Source: Hyphomicrobium_A sp964493785
GTDB taxonomy: Bacteria > Pseudomonadota > Alphaproteobacteria > Rhizobiales > Hyphomicrobiaceae
Assembly: GCA_964493785.1 (NCBI GenBank)
Contig: CAZBPM010000002.1
Location: forward strand, 183,206 to 247,205
Length of the DNA stretch: 64,000 bases
Direction of reading: 5' to 3'
Position numbers and translations under genes: made by a program
Notes under the pieces: generated by a model
What the model was told of the DNA's origin: nothing
Database searches by the model: none
The model's input: the letters and a program-made list of their open reading frames with translations, nothing else
In this document: in pieces, positions 49,683 to 58,022 of the stretch
How the letters are laid out: each line of letters starts with the position of its first letter
Position numbering within the stretch: the first letter of the stretch is position 1

Positions 49683-50141
49683 TTGACGTTCAAGTTCCTC
49701 GCGGTCGCGACCGCTGTACTGCTGGCAACCGCCTCAATGGCGCACGCTGCGGACGAGCAATGCCTGACGCCGAGCGAGCTACATGACGCCGCCCGGATGA
49801 GCGCGACCATGGGACTTGGCGGAGCTTTGAAGCGGTGCGGCACCTGTCTTGGCGATCGGTATCAGCCAACTGTCGACAAGTTCGAGGCAAGCGGCATGCT
49901 GCTCGACTTCCGCAAGTCCGAGGCGGCGATCCAGAGCAGCAAAGAGAAGTTCTTCTATGCCGACGACCTCGTGCGCGTCGGCGCCCGCAAATACGCATCA
50001 GACCTGAGCGCTGATTGCAATGCGTGCGCGGCTACCGCGGACATCGCGAGCGGGCTGTCATCGGACGAATCGCGGGCCAAGCTGTATGACGCCGAGGCTC
50101 AACGCATCACCAAGCTCTCGTCGTACAAGAGCTGCCCCTGA
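49683..50141 (+). CDS. Cysteine-rich periplasmic protein, unknown
   Basis: 152 residues from TTG 49683, preceded by GGAGAG. The signal peptide ends SMAHA. The mature part has six cysteines (EQC, RCGTC, CNAC, SCP), arranged as two CxxC pairs plus two singles. CxxC without a following His rules out c-type heme. No family recognised. The longer open frame upstream has no signal peptide. Placed between the second regulator and other small secreted proteins of the xox locus. Confidence 0.65.
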   Translation: MTFKFLAVATAVLLATASMAHAADEQCLTPSELHDAARMSATMGLGGALKRCGTCLGDRYQPTVDKFEASGMLLDFRKSEAAIQSSKEKFFYADDLVRVGARKYASDLSADCNACAATADIASGLSSDESRAKLYDAEAQRITKLSSYKSCP

Positions 50142-50145
50142 TGCC

Positions 50146-50526
50146 TCACGATCCTCCGGCAGACCGCGCTTGCCATTTCCGGGCTGCCCGCTCGATGTTC
50201 CGCTTCGGCCAATCCTGGAAATAGCTCTGGGACGTGGCGCTGGAGAAGCAGTAGAGCTTGCGCGTGTCAGGATCGATCCAGTTTAGCGAGCAATCGGCCT
50301 TTATCACGGCGCCGGACGCGAGGCCGATCGGATCGTGACCGTCGAATTCGGCTTTCATGCCCACCGGCGGCACCGAAGCCTTCCAGATCCCGCCTGGGTG
50401 CCGCGTGGGAGCAAGGCGCACCTCGGCGCCGTCGCTCCCGGCATCGCCCGCACGGGCGACAGGACATCCCGTAGATGCGACGGCCACTAGCGTCAGAAGC
50501 AGTCGACCGATCCGGTCTCTTTTCAT
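50146..50526 (-). CDS. Small secreted protein, unknown (YHS-like features)
   Basis: 126 residues with a hydrophobic N-terminus (LLLTLVAVASTGC), possibly a lipoprotein signal with the Cys at 20. The mature part has DGHDPIGLASGAVIKADCSLN, then KLYCFSSATSQSYFQDWP, an order recalling YHS domains (a DP start, a YCFSS segment and a following aromatic-P), which often bind metals. This is a weak resemblance. Convergent with the Cys-rich gene, with four bases between their stops. Confidence 0.6.
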   Translation of the reverse strand: MKRDRIGRLLLTLVAVASTGCPVARAGDAGSDGAEVRLAPTRHPGGIWKASVPPVGMKAEFDGHDPIGLASGAVIKADCSLNWIDPDTRKLYCFSSATSQSYFQDWPKRNIERAARKWQARSAGGS

Positions 50527-50564
50527 CCCGTCACTCCAATCAGCTTGGGCTCTGATGCCGCGGC

Positions 50565-51089
50565 CTACTGCACCAGCACTGTGACGCCTTCGGTCGTCTT
50601 CGCCTCGCCAGCTTTGAGATCCCCGCAGCTCTCGCCGAGATACTTTCCGCTCTGCACGATCTTACGACGCACGTCTACCGGTTGGCCACCCTGCGCACGA
50701 GGCGCGTTGCCCGACACAGCGCTTTCGACCTTCACCTCGAACTGCGTGGAGAAGTCGCCACTCAGCTCGGTGTGCGTGGTCACCTTGCGATCATCGTAGA
50801 AGCACAATGCATCGACGGTCGTTCCAGCGGGGGATTTGCTGACGACGTACTTCTTGCAGTTGGCTCTGTTCTCCGCGCTGCTGGTGCGAACGGTGTTCCG
50901 CTCCGCCTCCTCGCTGATGCACATGGTCAACTGCTGCTCGCGCGCGCCACGACCTTCGTCGGTCTGGGTGACCACATCCCAAAGGCCTGCCTTGCGGAGT
51001 GGAAGATCCAAAGTCTCCTCGGCAGTAACCGCGACGCTGCCAAGAGCCAGGGATGACGCGGCAAGCAGTGCTAGATTGGCCCAGCGCAT
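50565..51089 (-). CDS. Secreted DUF3617-like protein
   Basis: 174 residues with a signal peptide (LALLAASSLALGSVAVTA). The KAGLWDV stretch after the signal recalls the PGLWE motif of DUF3617, followed by paired cysteines (TMCISEE, NCKKY, ALCFY, ESCGD). I chose ATG 51089, with GGAG upstream; an ATG 11 codons earlier would put charged residues before the signal. Divergent from the MxaD-like gene across a 289-base region with two operator-like elements. Confidence 0.65.
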   Translation of the reverse strand: MRWANLALLAASSLALGSVAVTAEETLDLPLRKAGLWDVVTQTDEGRGAREQQLTMCISEEAERNTVRTSSAENRANCKKYVVSKSPAGTTVDALCFYDDRKVTTHTELSGDFSTQFEVKVESAVSGNAPRAQGGQPVDVRRKIVQSGKYLGESCGDLKAGEAKTTEGVTVLVQ

Positions 51090-51175
51090 AAAAGGAAGCT
51101 CCAACTGATGTGAGGCCGACAAATTCCGTCGGGTTTGCGAGCTGGCAAGCTATGTGAGCGCAAGCGGCAATGGCA

Positions 51176-51190
51176 TGGGAGCAGTTCCCG
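51176..51190. promoter_or_regulatory. Putative operator TGGGA-N5-TCCCG between divergent genes
   Basis: TGGGA-GCAGT-TCCCG, same 5+5+5 layout as at 39778, 46503 and 56408. It lies 86 bases before the DUF3617-like start and 188 before the MxaD-like start. Confidence 0.5.
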
Positions 51191-51269
51191 TGAGCGCTCA
51201 ATATGTCGTGATCCTGCGCAATCGCGGCGGAGCGGCGCCGTCGACGATCACACAGTTTGGAAGTGTCTT

Positions 51270-51284
51270 CCGGAAAACTTCCCG
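51270..51284. promoter_or_regulatory. Putative operator CCGGA-N5-TCCCG before the MxaD-like gene
   Basis: CCGGA-AAACT-TCCCG, one mismatch to the consensus, 94 bases before the GTG start at 51379 and 94 bases from the start of the element at 51176. Confidence 0.45.
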
Positions 51285-51378
51285 ATCACAACCCCGGCGA
51301 TTGCTGACTCGTTGCCGCGAGTGCTACGCCGCCGCTCGCCGGAAGTGACGCCGCACGACAAATCCATGAGGACGCCCT

Positions 51379-51912
51379 GTGAATCGATTCTTTGCTGCCG
51401 CCTTGCTCACCGCAGTTCTGCCAACACTGGCCGTCGCCCATGGACCGAGCCGCAAGAAGGAGGTCTCGACCATTGAGATCAACGCGCCGGCCGACAAGGT
51501 CTGGGCGATCGTCGGCAACTACGGCGACATGAGCTGGCATCCTGCTATTGCCAGCACCGAGGCAACGCCAGGTGAGTTGAAGAAGGAAGTGTCGAAGCGC
51601 AAGCTGACGTTCAAATCCGGCGCCGTTTTCACAGACACGCTGACACGCTATGAGCCCGACAAGCGCACCATCGCCTTCCTGACCAATGACGAGGATCACA
51701 AGGAGCTGCCCGTCGAAGGCTATTCCTCGACGATCTCCGTTGCCGACGATGCCGGAAAGTCGAAGGTCGAGTGGAAGGGAGCTTTCTACCGCGGCTACAT
51801 GAACAACGATCCCCCGCCGGAGCTCTCGGACGAGGCGGCGACCAAAGCTGTGACCGCATTCCAGAAAGCTGGCCTCGAGGCACTCAAGGCCAAGGCAGAA
51901 GGCGGAAAGTGA
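51379..51912 (+). CDS. MxaD-like SRPBCC periplasmic protein (xox-locus copy)
   Basis: 177 residues with a signal peptide (FFAAALLTAVLPTLAVA) directly followed by HGPSRKKEV. The SRPBCC fold is indicated by IEINAPADKVWAIVGNYGDM and the C-terminal GAFYRGYMNNDPPPELSDEA then a long helix. It is a paralogue of the mxaD gene at 58023. MxaD is reported to assist electron transfer from methanol dehydrogenase to its cytochrome, so this copy may serve XoxF. GTG start with GAGGA upstream; the stop overlaps the next GTG by four bases. Confidence 0.82.
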   Translation: MNRFFAAALLTAVLPTLAVAHGPSRKKEVSTIEINAPADKVWAIVGNYGDMSWHPAIASTEATPGELKKEVSKRKLTFKSGAVFTDTLTRYEPDKRTIAFLTNDEDHKELPVEGYSSTISVADDAGKSKVEWKGAFYRGYMNNDPPPELSDEAATKAVTAFQKAGLEALKAKAEGGK

Positions 51913-52871
51913 ACCGAAGCGCTGCTGCGGGCATTGCACCTTGGCTGTTGGCGATTGCCTGCACAGCAGCGGCTTTCGCCCATGCCGATGCCCCGCGTGA
52001 GGCTCTGATAACGAGCCAGCTTGCGGACAAGGTCGATGTCGTCGATCTGACGACGATGCAGCGCGTCGGAGATATTGCAGTCAGCGGCCGCCCGGCAGGC
52101 ATCGCGCTCTCCCCCGATCGCAACACGGCCTATGTTACCGCACCTGAGGGCAACGAGCTGATCGCGATCGATGCCGCTGCCCGGAAGGTGATCTGGCGAC
52201 TATCGACCGGCAAAGGTCCTCTTGGGATCGCCGTCAATCCGGGCAGCGGGGCGGTCTATGTCGCGAACTGGTACGGCGATGAGATCGTAGCGGTCGATCC
52301 AAACACACATACGGTGGTTGGCCGCGTCGCAGTCGGCAAGGCGCCGTCGGGCATCGCGGTGACGTCGGATGGAAAGACGCTCTTGTCTGCGGACCGAGAG
52401 GTCGATGCGATCAGCATCATCGATTCCGCCACGTTGAAGCGCGTTGGCGAGGTCAAGGTCGGCAGCCATCCGTTCGCAGTATCGATCGAACCCGACGGCA
52501 AGCGCGCCTTTGTCGCCAATGTCGTCAGCAACGATATTTCTGTCGTCGACCTCGCGACGCGATCGGTGATCGCGACGGTCAAGGTTGGTTCCAGGCCCTA
52601 TGGCGTCGCGTTTGCGCGCGGCAAGGGTTTCGTGACCAATCAGGCGGCCCGCTCCGTGAGTGTGTTCGATCTCGCGACGTACGCAAGCGTGACTACGATC
52701 ACCGCGTGCGATTACCCCGAAGGTATCCAGGCATCCGCCGACGGCAGCTCCGTCTACGTCGCGTGCTGGGCCGACAACGAGCTGATCCGCATCGACGTTG
52801 ACACACTCGCCGTCAACGCCCGCGCCGAAGTGAGCGATGGTCCCCGGTCATTTGGCGCTTTTCTGCGCTGA
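51909..52871 (+). CDS. YVTN beta-propeller protein (second copy)
   Basis: 320 residues from GTG 51909, which overlaps the upstream stop (GTGA). The signal peptide ends AFAHA. Seven blades of the YVTN type, for example TSQLADKVDVVDLTTMQ, NWYGDEIVAVDPNTH, CWADNELIRIDVDTL. Similar in plan to the propeller at 44111 but distinct in sequence. The longer frame upstream lies inside the MxaD-like gene and is a shadow. Likely a periplasmic partner of quinoprotein oxidation; no direct function known. Confidence 0.82.
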   Translation: MNRSAAAGIAPWLLAIACTAAAFAHADAPREALITSQLADKVDVVDLTTMQRVGDIAVSGRPAGIALSPDRNTAYVTAPEGNELIAIDAAARKVIWRLSTGKGPLGIAVNPGSGAVYVANWYGDEIVAVDPNTHTVVGRVAVGKAPSGIAVTSDGKTLLSADREVDAISIIDSATLKRVGEVKVGSHPFAVSIEPDGKRAFVANVVSNDISVVDLATRSVIATVKVGSRPYGVAFARGKGFVTNQAARSVSVFDLATYASVTTITACDYPEGIQASADGSSVYVACWADNELIRIDVDTLAVNARAEVSDGPRSFGAFLR

Positions 52872-53019
52872 CCGCATACGGCTCGAAGACACATCGCGAC
52901 ATCACACTTTTTTTCGGCTCTGCGTTTCTTGCAACCCTCTACTCTTTTTTTCCCAAGTTCACCGGCCGAAAAATCCCGTCGAAGCCCGGGACGCTCTGGC
53001 AACGCTTTTGTGAAACAAT

Positions 53020-53034
53020 CGGGAATAAATCCTG
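53020..53034. promoter_or_regulatory. Near-match operator upstream of the TonB receptor
   Basis: CGGGA-ATAAA-TCCTG, nine of ten fixed positions of the xox-locus element, 117 bases before the receptor start. Confidence 0.4.
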
Positions 53035-53103
53035 CCTGCACCAAGTTACCCCTTTAACCGTGGGTTCTTCAGTTCGCCCGAAGGAGCCCTCGGGGTTGAG
53101 TAA

Positions 53104-53132
53104 GCCATCGGCCGGTTCAAGAAGCCGGTGGC
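53104..53132 (+). promoter_or_regulatory. Stable leader hairpin directly before the TonB receptor gene
   Basis: GCCATCGGC (53104-53112) pairs over nine bases with GCCGGTGGC (53124-53132), with one G-U pair and an 11-base loop. A second short stem CCCGA/TCGGG lies at 53077-53094. The RBS GGGGGAG follows at once, so the hairpin could influence translation. No known riboswitch class recognised. Confidence 0.45.
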
Positions 53133-53150
53133 ATGGGGGAGTAACGAATA

Positions 53151-55589
53151 ATGCGTTTTGCGTATATGTCCGCCGCTTCGGCGGTGGCTATCCTATCCAC
53201 TTTGGCAACGTCAGCCACTGCGCAGGAGGCCCCGGAGCCGGCCCCCGCAGGCCAGTTGCCGCCGGTCGAGGTCATTCAAAAGCAGCCGTCACCGGCGCCC
53301 GCAGCCAAAAAGAAATCTGCAGCAAAGAAGCAGGTCTCGCCCGCGCCGCAACCGCCGGCATCGTCCTCTGCTTTCGCCGGTCCCGAGCGCACGCAGGATG
53401 GCCGCGTCGTCGACAAGGCGCCGAACCTCAGTCCGGTCAATCCAGCTTCGAGCATCCTCCCGAACGACATGCAGGATTACGTTGGCGCCGGCACCAAGGT
53501 GACGGAAAGCCAGATCGACGAGCTGCGACCCAAGGACAACCACGAGATCCTGGCAACCGTACCCGGCGTCATGGTCGTCAATGACGACGGCATGTCGCGG
53601 CACAGCGGTATCGGCCTGCGCGGCTCGCCCATCCGGCGCTCGCGCAAAGTGCTCGTGCAGGAAGATGGCCAATCCATCAACTTCTCGAGCTACCTCGATC
53701 CGTCGACGCACTACACGCCCCCGACCGAGCGCGTTGAAGGGGTCGAGGTGCTGCGCGGCTATAACATCCCGTTCGCGCCGCTGACCAACCACGGCGTCGT
53801 CAACTTCCAGAACCTCAGCCCTTTCGGCGCGGATGAGACAGTCATCTCCGCGAGCATCGGCACAACGGAGGGCGCCAACAAGAGCGTCAGCAACACCCGG
53901 CACGTCCATACGCGCCAGCGCGCGGGCAACGTTGGTGTCGTTGCCTCGTATACGGGTAGCGAAGCAGGTGGTGCCTGGGACAACGAAGTGCTGCGCTACA
54001 ACGACTTCTATGGCGCCCTCGGCTGGAAAGGTACCGATCAGGATCTGACGATCTCAGGCGTTTACTTCCGTCAGCGCGACAACTACGACGAAGACAACTA
54101 CGAGGGCACAGAGGCCGACTTCTTCGCCAACGGCCGTCGGAAATCCGGTAATCCGGACATCGGCGACGGCGCATCGGACGCCAACACGTACAACGCCGAT
54201 TATTACAAGCTGCAGCTCGCTCACAACCTCAACATCGACGATGAGACGACGCTGTCGACGCGCGTCTACGGCCACGACCACGAGCGCAACCGCTTCTCGG
54301 CGCGCGAGGAGTTCGGCCCTGACTTCTACATGCGTGGCCGCAATCGCCACTATCGCTACTGGGGCGCTGACAGCCGACTTGAATTCGCCAATCGGGAACT
54401 GTTCGGCGGCGGCACGAGCCAGGACATCCAGGTGGGCATCAGCTATGAGCGCCACACGATGCGCAACTGCACCAGCTTTGGAGAGCTTGGGCAGACCCTC
54501 AACGCCAACAACACCGGCAATTGCTTTGCAGATGAGGGGCTGGGCGACACAGACACTGGACGCTTGGAGAAGTTCCAGACCGACGCATACACAGCCTTTA
54601 TCCAGTCGGCGATGCATCTGACGCGTGATTTCACGCTGACGCCGGGCGTACGCTTCGTGCACTACAACGTCGACCGCGACGGCGTCTATGCCGGTCCCGG
54701 CGCTCCGATTGCAGGCGATACGCCCTACCCGGGCGACATCGAGGCAGGTGACCTAGTCGGCGTCGAGAAGCAGACGTTCAACCATGTTCTTCCCGGCGTC
54801 GCGTTTGCCTGGGATGCCGGTCATCGAAATACGGTCTATGGCGGCTATCACCGGGGCTTCACGCCATCGGTGGCGCGCGGCGAGTTCTATCCGCTGCCCG
54901 AGGAGATCGGCGACAATTTCCAGATCGGCATTCGCAGCAGTGCGATCAAAGGCCTGACGTTCGACCTCGCCTACTTCCACAGTCGCATCGACGACTACCA
55001 GATCAAGGAGGCATTCACGGCCGAGAACACCGGCGCGAACGTGTTCGGCACGGTCGACAAGGTGACGATCAATGGCTTTGAGATTGGCTCTCGCGCCGAC
55101 AGCCAGCCGTTCACTGGCGGCCGCCTCAACTTCTTCGGCCAAGCGAACTACACCTTCGCCGACTCGGTTGTTTCAAGCGGTGTCGACCTCGGCGAGGATG
55201 GTCTTCCCGGCGGCGTTGGCGACGATGCCGACACAAACCTGAAAGGCAATTACGTTCCCGAAGTGCCGCGCCACTTCGCAACGCTCACCGTCGGCTTCGA
55301 GGAGCGCGGACTGTGGGATGCGAGCCTGTCGTGGACCTACATCGGCGAATTCTACACCGACCTTGCGAACACACCGTACGGCGTCGATGACGAGGGCGTG
55401 AACGGCCTGGTTCCCGACGTCTGGCTCCTTTCGGCCCGTGCCAATTACACGATCCCTGGAACCGCGACGACGCTGTTTGTCGCCGGCCAGAACCTGCTCG
55501 ACGAGTTCTACATCGCCGACCGGGCGGACGGCATGAAGCCGGGGATCGGACGGACCCTGTGGGCAGGGTTCAAGATGAAGCTGCAGTAA
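53151..55589 (+). CDS. TonB-dependent outer membrane receptor
   Basis: 812 residues with a signal peptide ending ATA. A Lys/Pro-rich segment precedes the plug domain (about 100-235: TKVTESQIDELRPKDNHEIL, GIGLRGSPIRRSRKVLVQEDG), then a 22-strand barrel to the end, with the terminal residues WAGFKMKLQ. A predicted extracellular loop carries a Cys pair (RNCTSF, GNCFADEG). No clear TonB box. The plug resembles FecA-like siderophore receptors. Within a xox locus a metal-chelate role, such as the lanthanide receptor LutH of Methylorubrum, is attractive but unproven; the ABC genes that accompany LutH there are absent here. Confidence 0.88.
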   Translation: MRFAYMSAASAVAILSTLATSATAQEAPEPAPAGQLPPVEVIQKQPSPAPAAKKKSAAKKQVSPAPQPPASSSAFAGPERTQDGRVVDKAPNLSPVNPASSILPNDMQDYVGAGTKVTESQIDELRPKDNHEILATVPGVMVVNDDGMSRHSGIGLRGSPIRRSRKVLVQEDGQSINFSSYLDPSTHYTPPTERVEGVEVLRGYNIPFAPLTNHGVVNFQNLSPFGADETVISASIGTTEGANKSVSNTRHVHTRQRAGNVGVVASYTGSEAGGAWDNEVLRYNDFYGALGWKGTDQDLTISGVYFRQRDNYDEDNYEGTEADFFANGRRKSGNPDIGDGASDANTYNADYYKLQLAHNLNIDDETTLSTRVYGHDHERNRFSAREEFGPDFYMRGRNRHYRYWGADSRLEFANRELFGGGTSQDIQVGISYERHTMRNCTSFGELGQTLNANNTGNCFADEGLGDTDTGRLEKFQTDAYTAFIQSAMHLTRDFTLTPGVRFVHYNVDRDGVYAGPGAPIAGDTPYPGDIEAGDLVGVEKQTFNHVLPGVAFAWDAGHRNTVYGGYHRGFTPSVARGEFYPLPEEIGDNFQIGIRSSAIKGLTFDLAYFHSRIDDYQIKEAFTAENTGANVFGTVDKVTINGFEIGSRADSQPFTGGRLNFFGQANYTFADSVVSSGVDLGEDGLPGGVGDDADTNLKGNYVPEVPRHFATLTVGFEERGLWDASLSWTYIGEFYTDLANTPYGVDDEGVNGLVPDVWLLSARANYTIPGTATTLFVAGQNLLDEFYIADRADGMKPGIGRTLWAGFKMKLQ

Positions 55590-55617
55590 GGCCCCCCAGC
55601 ACTACAGCAGCTCACTG

Positions 55618-55662
55618 TGCCGCCTCTACCCCCCTACAGGTAGAGGCGGCATTTTTTGTTTT
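55618..55662 (+). terminator. Rho-independent terminator after the TonB receptor gene
   Basis: TGCCGCCTCTACC (55618-55630), an 8-base loop, GGTAGAGGCGGCA (55639-55651), then a T-rich tail ending at 55662. A 13-bp perfect stem plus T-run makes this the clearest intrinsic terminator in the window. Confidence 0.95.
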
Positions 55663-55772
55663 GCGAGCACGCGTTGCCGGATTTTCTCTGGGATTTTTGC
55701 CACGACTTTCCACGGCGTCATGTGCCAGCGTGCGCGGCAAGAGGAAACCCCCTGGGAACAAAAGAAATTCAG

Positions 55773-56399
55773 ATGCGAAACATTGCTTTAGCAACAGCCG
55801 CTCTCGCGCTGGCAGCAACCTCTGCAGCCGCCGATTGCACGTCCGAGGTCAACGACGCCTTTGCCAAATTGCGCAAGTCCGCCGCCTTCCGCATGGAGAC
55901 CAAGATCACCAACCCGCAGGGCACGCTCACCATGAGCAATGACTATGTGCTGCCTGACCGCATGCACCAGGTCGTGTCTATGGGCTCGGACGGCCCGCAA
56001 CAGATGGAAATGATCCTCGTCGCAGGCAAAGCCTGGAGCAATCAGGCCAACGCCGGCTGGGCCGAAGTGCCGCCCGACTTCGCCTCCAAAATTACTCAGC
56101 AGATGAAGGAAACCGTCGCCGAGCCGCCAAAGGATACGTCGCAGTTCGAGTGCCTTGGCGACGTGACCTTCGAAGGCAAGACGTATGCGGGCTATCGCAC
56201 CAAGCGCGCAGCTGCCGCCGATGGCAAGCCTGGCGCCGACGCTGGCGCAGGCACCACAGTGCAGACTGTGTATATCGACAAGACGCTCGGTATACCCGCC
56301 CGCAATATCGTGACCTCCGAAGCCGCGCCGGATAAGCGTCTCTTCGACGGCTCCTTCAGTCTGCGTGACGGTCTCAAGATCGAACCGCCGAAACTCTGA
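55773..56399 (+). CDS. Periplasmic protein, LolA/LppX-like fold suspected
   Basis: 208 residues with a signal peptide (IALATAALALAATSAAA). The mature part alternates beta-like strands (RMETKITNPQGTLTMSNDYV, DRMHQVVSMGSDG, EMILVAGKAWSN), as in LolA/LppX lipid-carrier folds, with Cys residues in ADCTSE and FECLGD. The end contains VYIDKTLGIPARNI. Start ATG 55773. Followed after 75 bases by the SoxYZ-like carrier gene, with an operator-like element in the gap. Function not known. Confidence 0.6.
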   Translation: MRNIALATAALALAATSAAADCTSEVNDAFAKLRKSAAFRMETKITNPQGTLTMSNDYVLPDRMHQVVSMGSDGPQQMEMILVAGKAWSNQANAGWAEVPPDFASKITQQMKETVAEPPKDTSQFECLGDVTFEGKTYAGYRTKRAAAADGKPGADAGAGTTVQTVYIDKTLGIPARNIVTSEAAPDKRLFDGSFSLRDGLKIEPPKL

Positions 56400-56407
56400 G
56401 GGAGAAG

Positions 56408-56422
56408 CGGGAAAAACTCCCG
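56408..56422. promoter_or_regulatory. Putative operator or small hairpin before the SoxYZ-like gene
   Basis: CGGGA-AAAAC-TCCCG, exact match to the element at 46503 in both halves. With flanking G/C it is also a 6-bp hairpin with a 5-base loop, so a transcript-level role cannot be excluded. 52 bases before the next start. Confidence 0.5.
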
Positions 56423-56474
56423 CGACAATCTGTCGGAACAAGCGCACAGATTGACGTTCGCGGAGGATACGACA

Positions 56475-57293
56475 ATGCGCATTTCATCGCTGATTTCGGC
56501 GTTCGCCGGTATTGCACTCTCGGTGGCCGGCGTGGTTCTGCCGGCCCGCGCGGCTGATGATCCTTGGCCTGATATTCACGCTGGCGTCTTCGGCGGCCGT
56601 CCGGTCGTCGAGAGTGATGGCAGTCTCGCGCTGTACGTTCCCGAGCAGGCGGAGGACGCAGCAATCGTTCCGGTGGCGGTGCATATGCCGCCGAACATTG
56701 CCAACACCGCCAAGTCGCTGACCATCATCATCGACCGTAACCCGGCGCCGGTTGCCGCGACGTTCCGCTTCGGCGAGGCCTTTGCAGGGTCTGCCGAGAT
56801 CGGTGAGCGGAAGATCATGACCCGCGTGCGCGTCGACAGCTTCTCGAATATCCGCGCGATCCTCGAAACTGCTGATGGCAAGCTCCACATGGCGAAAAAG
56901 TTCGTCATGGGGGCTGGCGGCTGCTCGGCGCCAGCATCAAAAGATGCAGACGAGGCCATGGCCAATCTCGGCAAGATGCAGGTCAAGTCGACCGCGAGCG
57001 CCGCGCACGGTGCGGCTTGGCGCGAAGGCATCATCATGATCCGCCATCCCAACTTCACCGGGATGCAGATGGATATCGTGTCGCGTGGCTATACGCCGGC
57101 GCGCTATATCGACCTGCTAGAGGTGACGCGCGGCGGTCGCCTTTTGCTGCGCATGGAAGGCGGGATTTCGATCTCGGAGAACCCCAACCTGCGGTTCACG
57201 TTTGACGGCAGCGACGGCGATCAGTTGGAAGTGCGCGCCAAGGATAGCAACGACACAAAGTTTGCCGGGAAATCGCTACCGAGCGGATCCTGA
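56475..57293 (+). CDS. Quinoprotein-dehydrogenase-associated SoxYZ-like carrier
   Basis: 272 residues with a signal peptide (IALSVAGVVLPARA). The N-terminal SoxY-like part starts DPWPDIHAGVFGGRPVVES and contains MGAGGCSAPAS, with a single Cys that may be the carrier residue; the C-terminal SoxZ-like part has IMIRHPNFTGMQMD. This fused SoxY-SoxZ form is known as a companion of PQQ dehydrogenases, with unknown cargo. RBS GGAGGA (56462-56467) sets ATG 56475. The 3' end overlaps the convergent vWA gene by 18 bases. Confidence 0.88.
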   Translation: MRISSLISAFAGIALSVAGVVLPARAADDPWPDIHAGVFGGRPVVESDGSLALYVPEQAEDAAIVPVAVHMPPNIANTAKSLTIIIDRNPAPVAATFRFGEAFAGSAEIGERKIMTRVRVDSFSNIRAILETADGKLHMAKKFVMGAGGCSAPASKDADEAMANLGKMQVKSTASAAHGAAWREGIIMIRHPNFTGMQMDIVSRGYTPARYIDLLEVTRGGRLLLRMEGGISISENPNLRFTFDGSDGDQLEVRAKDSNDTKFAGKSLPSGS

Positions 57294-58019
57294 TGTGCGA
57301 CTGCGCGCCGCCGTGTCGATCAACGCGCGCGGCGCTGCCTCGCTGACAACAGGGCAGCCCAGAGCCGTTTCCAGGGCTGCCGTCACCTCGTCCACGGTGT
57401 TGGTCGCCGCGTAGACACCACCGGTATCGTCAGCCAGGCAGCGTGAAGCGAAGTTGCCTTCGGTGCCAACTGCGCTTGCGATCTGATAGCTGATGACGTG
57501 CACAACCGTGCCGGCGCCTTCTGTCTTCAGCTGTTGGGCCAAAGCGCAGGAGTCTCCCCCGCACGTTTCCTCGCCGTCTGTGACGAGCACGATGGTCCCC
57601 GAACGATTGCGGAAATCGAGAGCGTTGGCTGCGCGCAGCACTGCGCGCGTGAGCGGCGTACGGCCGTCGGGCCGGAGTGCATCGACGCGGCTCATGATGC
57701 GCTTGCCGTTGTCGACGGCGGGCCTCAACTCCAACGCCACGTTGGCGCAAGCCGGCCGCGATCCCGGACCATAGGTGATAAGGCCGATTCTGCGCTTGGA
57801 TGAAACCCGCGGCAGCACGCGCGCCAATGCGGTGCGGACCGTATCGATGCGCCGCAACCCGGTATTGTCGCCCGCGGCGGCCGCCATAGATTTGGAGGCG
57901 TCGAAGACGATCATTGCATCGTCCATGCAGGGCTGCTGTGCACTTGCTGGCGAGACCAACTGCAGCAACACACAGGCGGGCCAGACCACAAGACACAAGC
58001 TCGCGGTCTGGCCTTTCAT
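57276..58019 (-). CDS. Secreted von Willebrand factor A protein at the end of the mxa operon
   Basis: 247 residues with a signal peptide (LVVWPACVLLQLVSPASA). The vWA domain spans about 30-215, with the metal-ion-dependent adhesion site DASKS, and later TPLTRAV and VTDGEETCGG. Cysteines in CGGDSC and the C-terminal GCPVV suggest disulfides. Three bases after the mxaD stop, so it is in the mxa transcript. It could correspond to one of the less-characterised mxa genes (such as mxaE), but I cannot assign it from sequence memory. Confidence 0.75.
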   Translation of the reverse strand: MKGQTASLCLVVWPACVLLQLVSPASAQQPCMDDAMIVFDASKSMAAAAGDNTGLRRIDTVRTALARVLPRVSSKRRIGLITYGPGSRPACANVALELRPAVDNGKRIMSRVDALRPDGRTPLTRAVLRAANALDFRNRSGTIVLVTDGEETCGGDSCALAQQLKTEGAGTVVHVISYQIASAVGTEGNFASRCLADDTGGVYAATNTVDEVTAALETALGCPVVSEAAPRALIDTAARSRTSGSAR

Positions 58020-58022
58020 GGG

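Noticed and set aside
49683..50141. Small cytochrome c (two CxxC motifs)
   Set aside because: Neither CxxC is followed by His, so heme attachment is not expected.
56408..56422. Hairpin as an intrinsic terminator for the gene at 55773
   Set aside because: Only a 6-bp stem with no T-run, and the match to the operator consensus explains the symmetry better.
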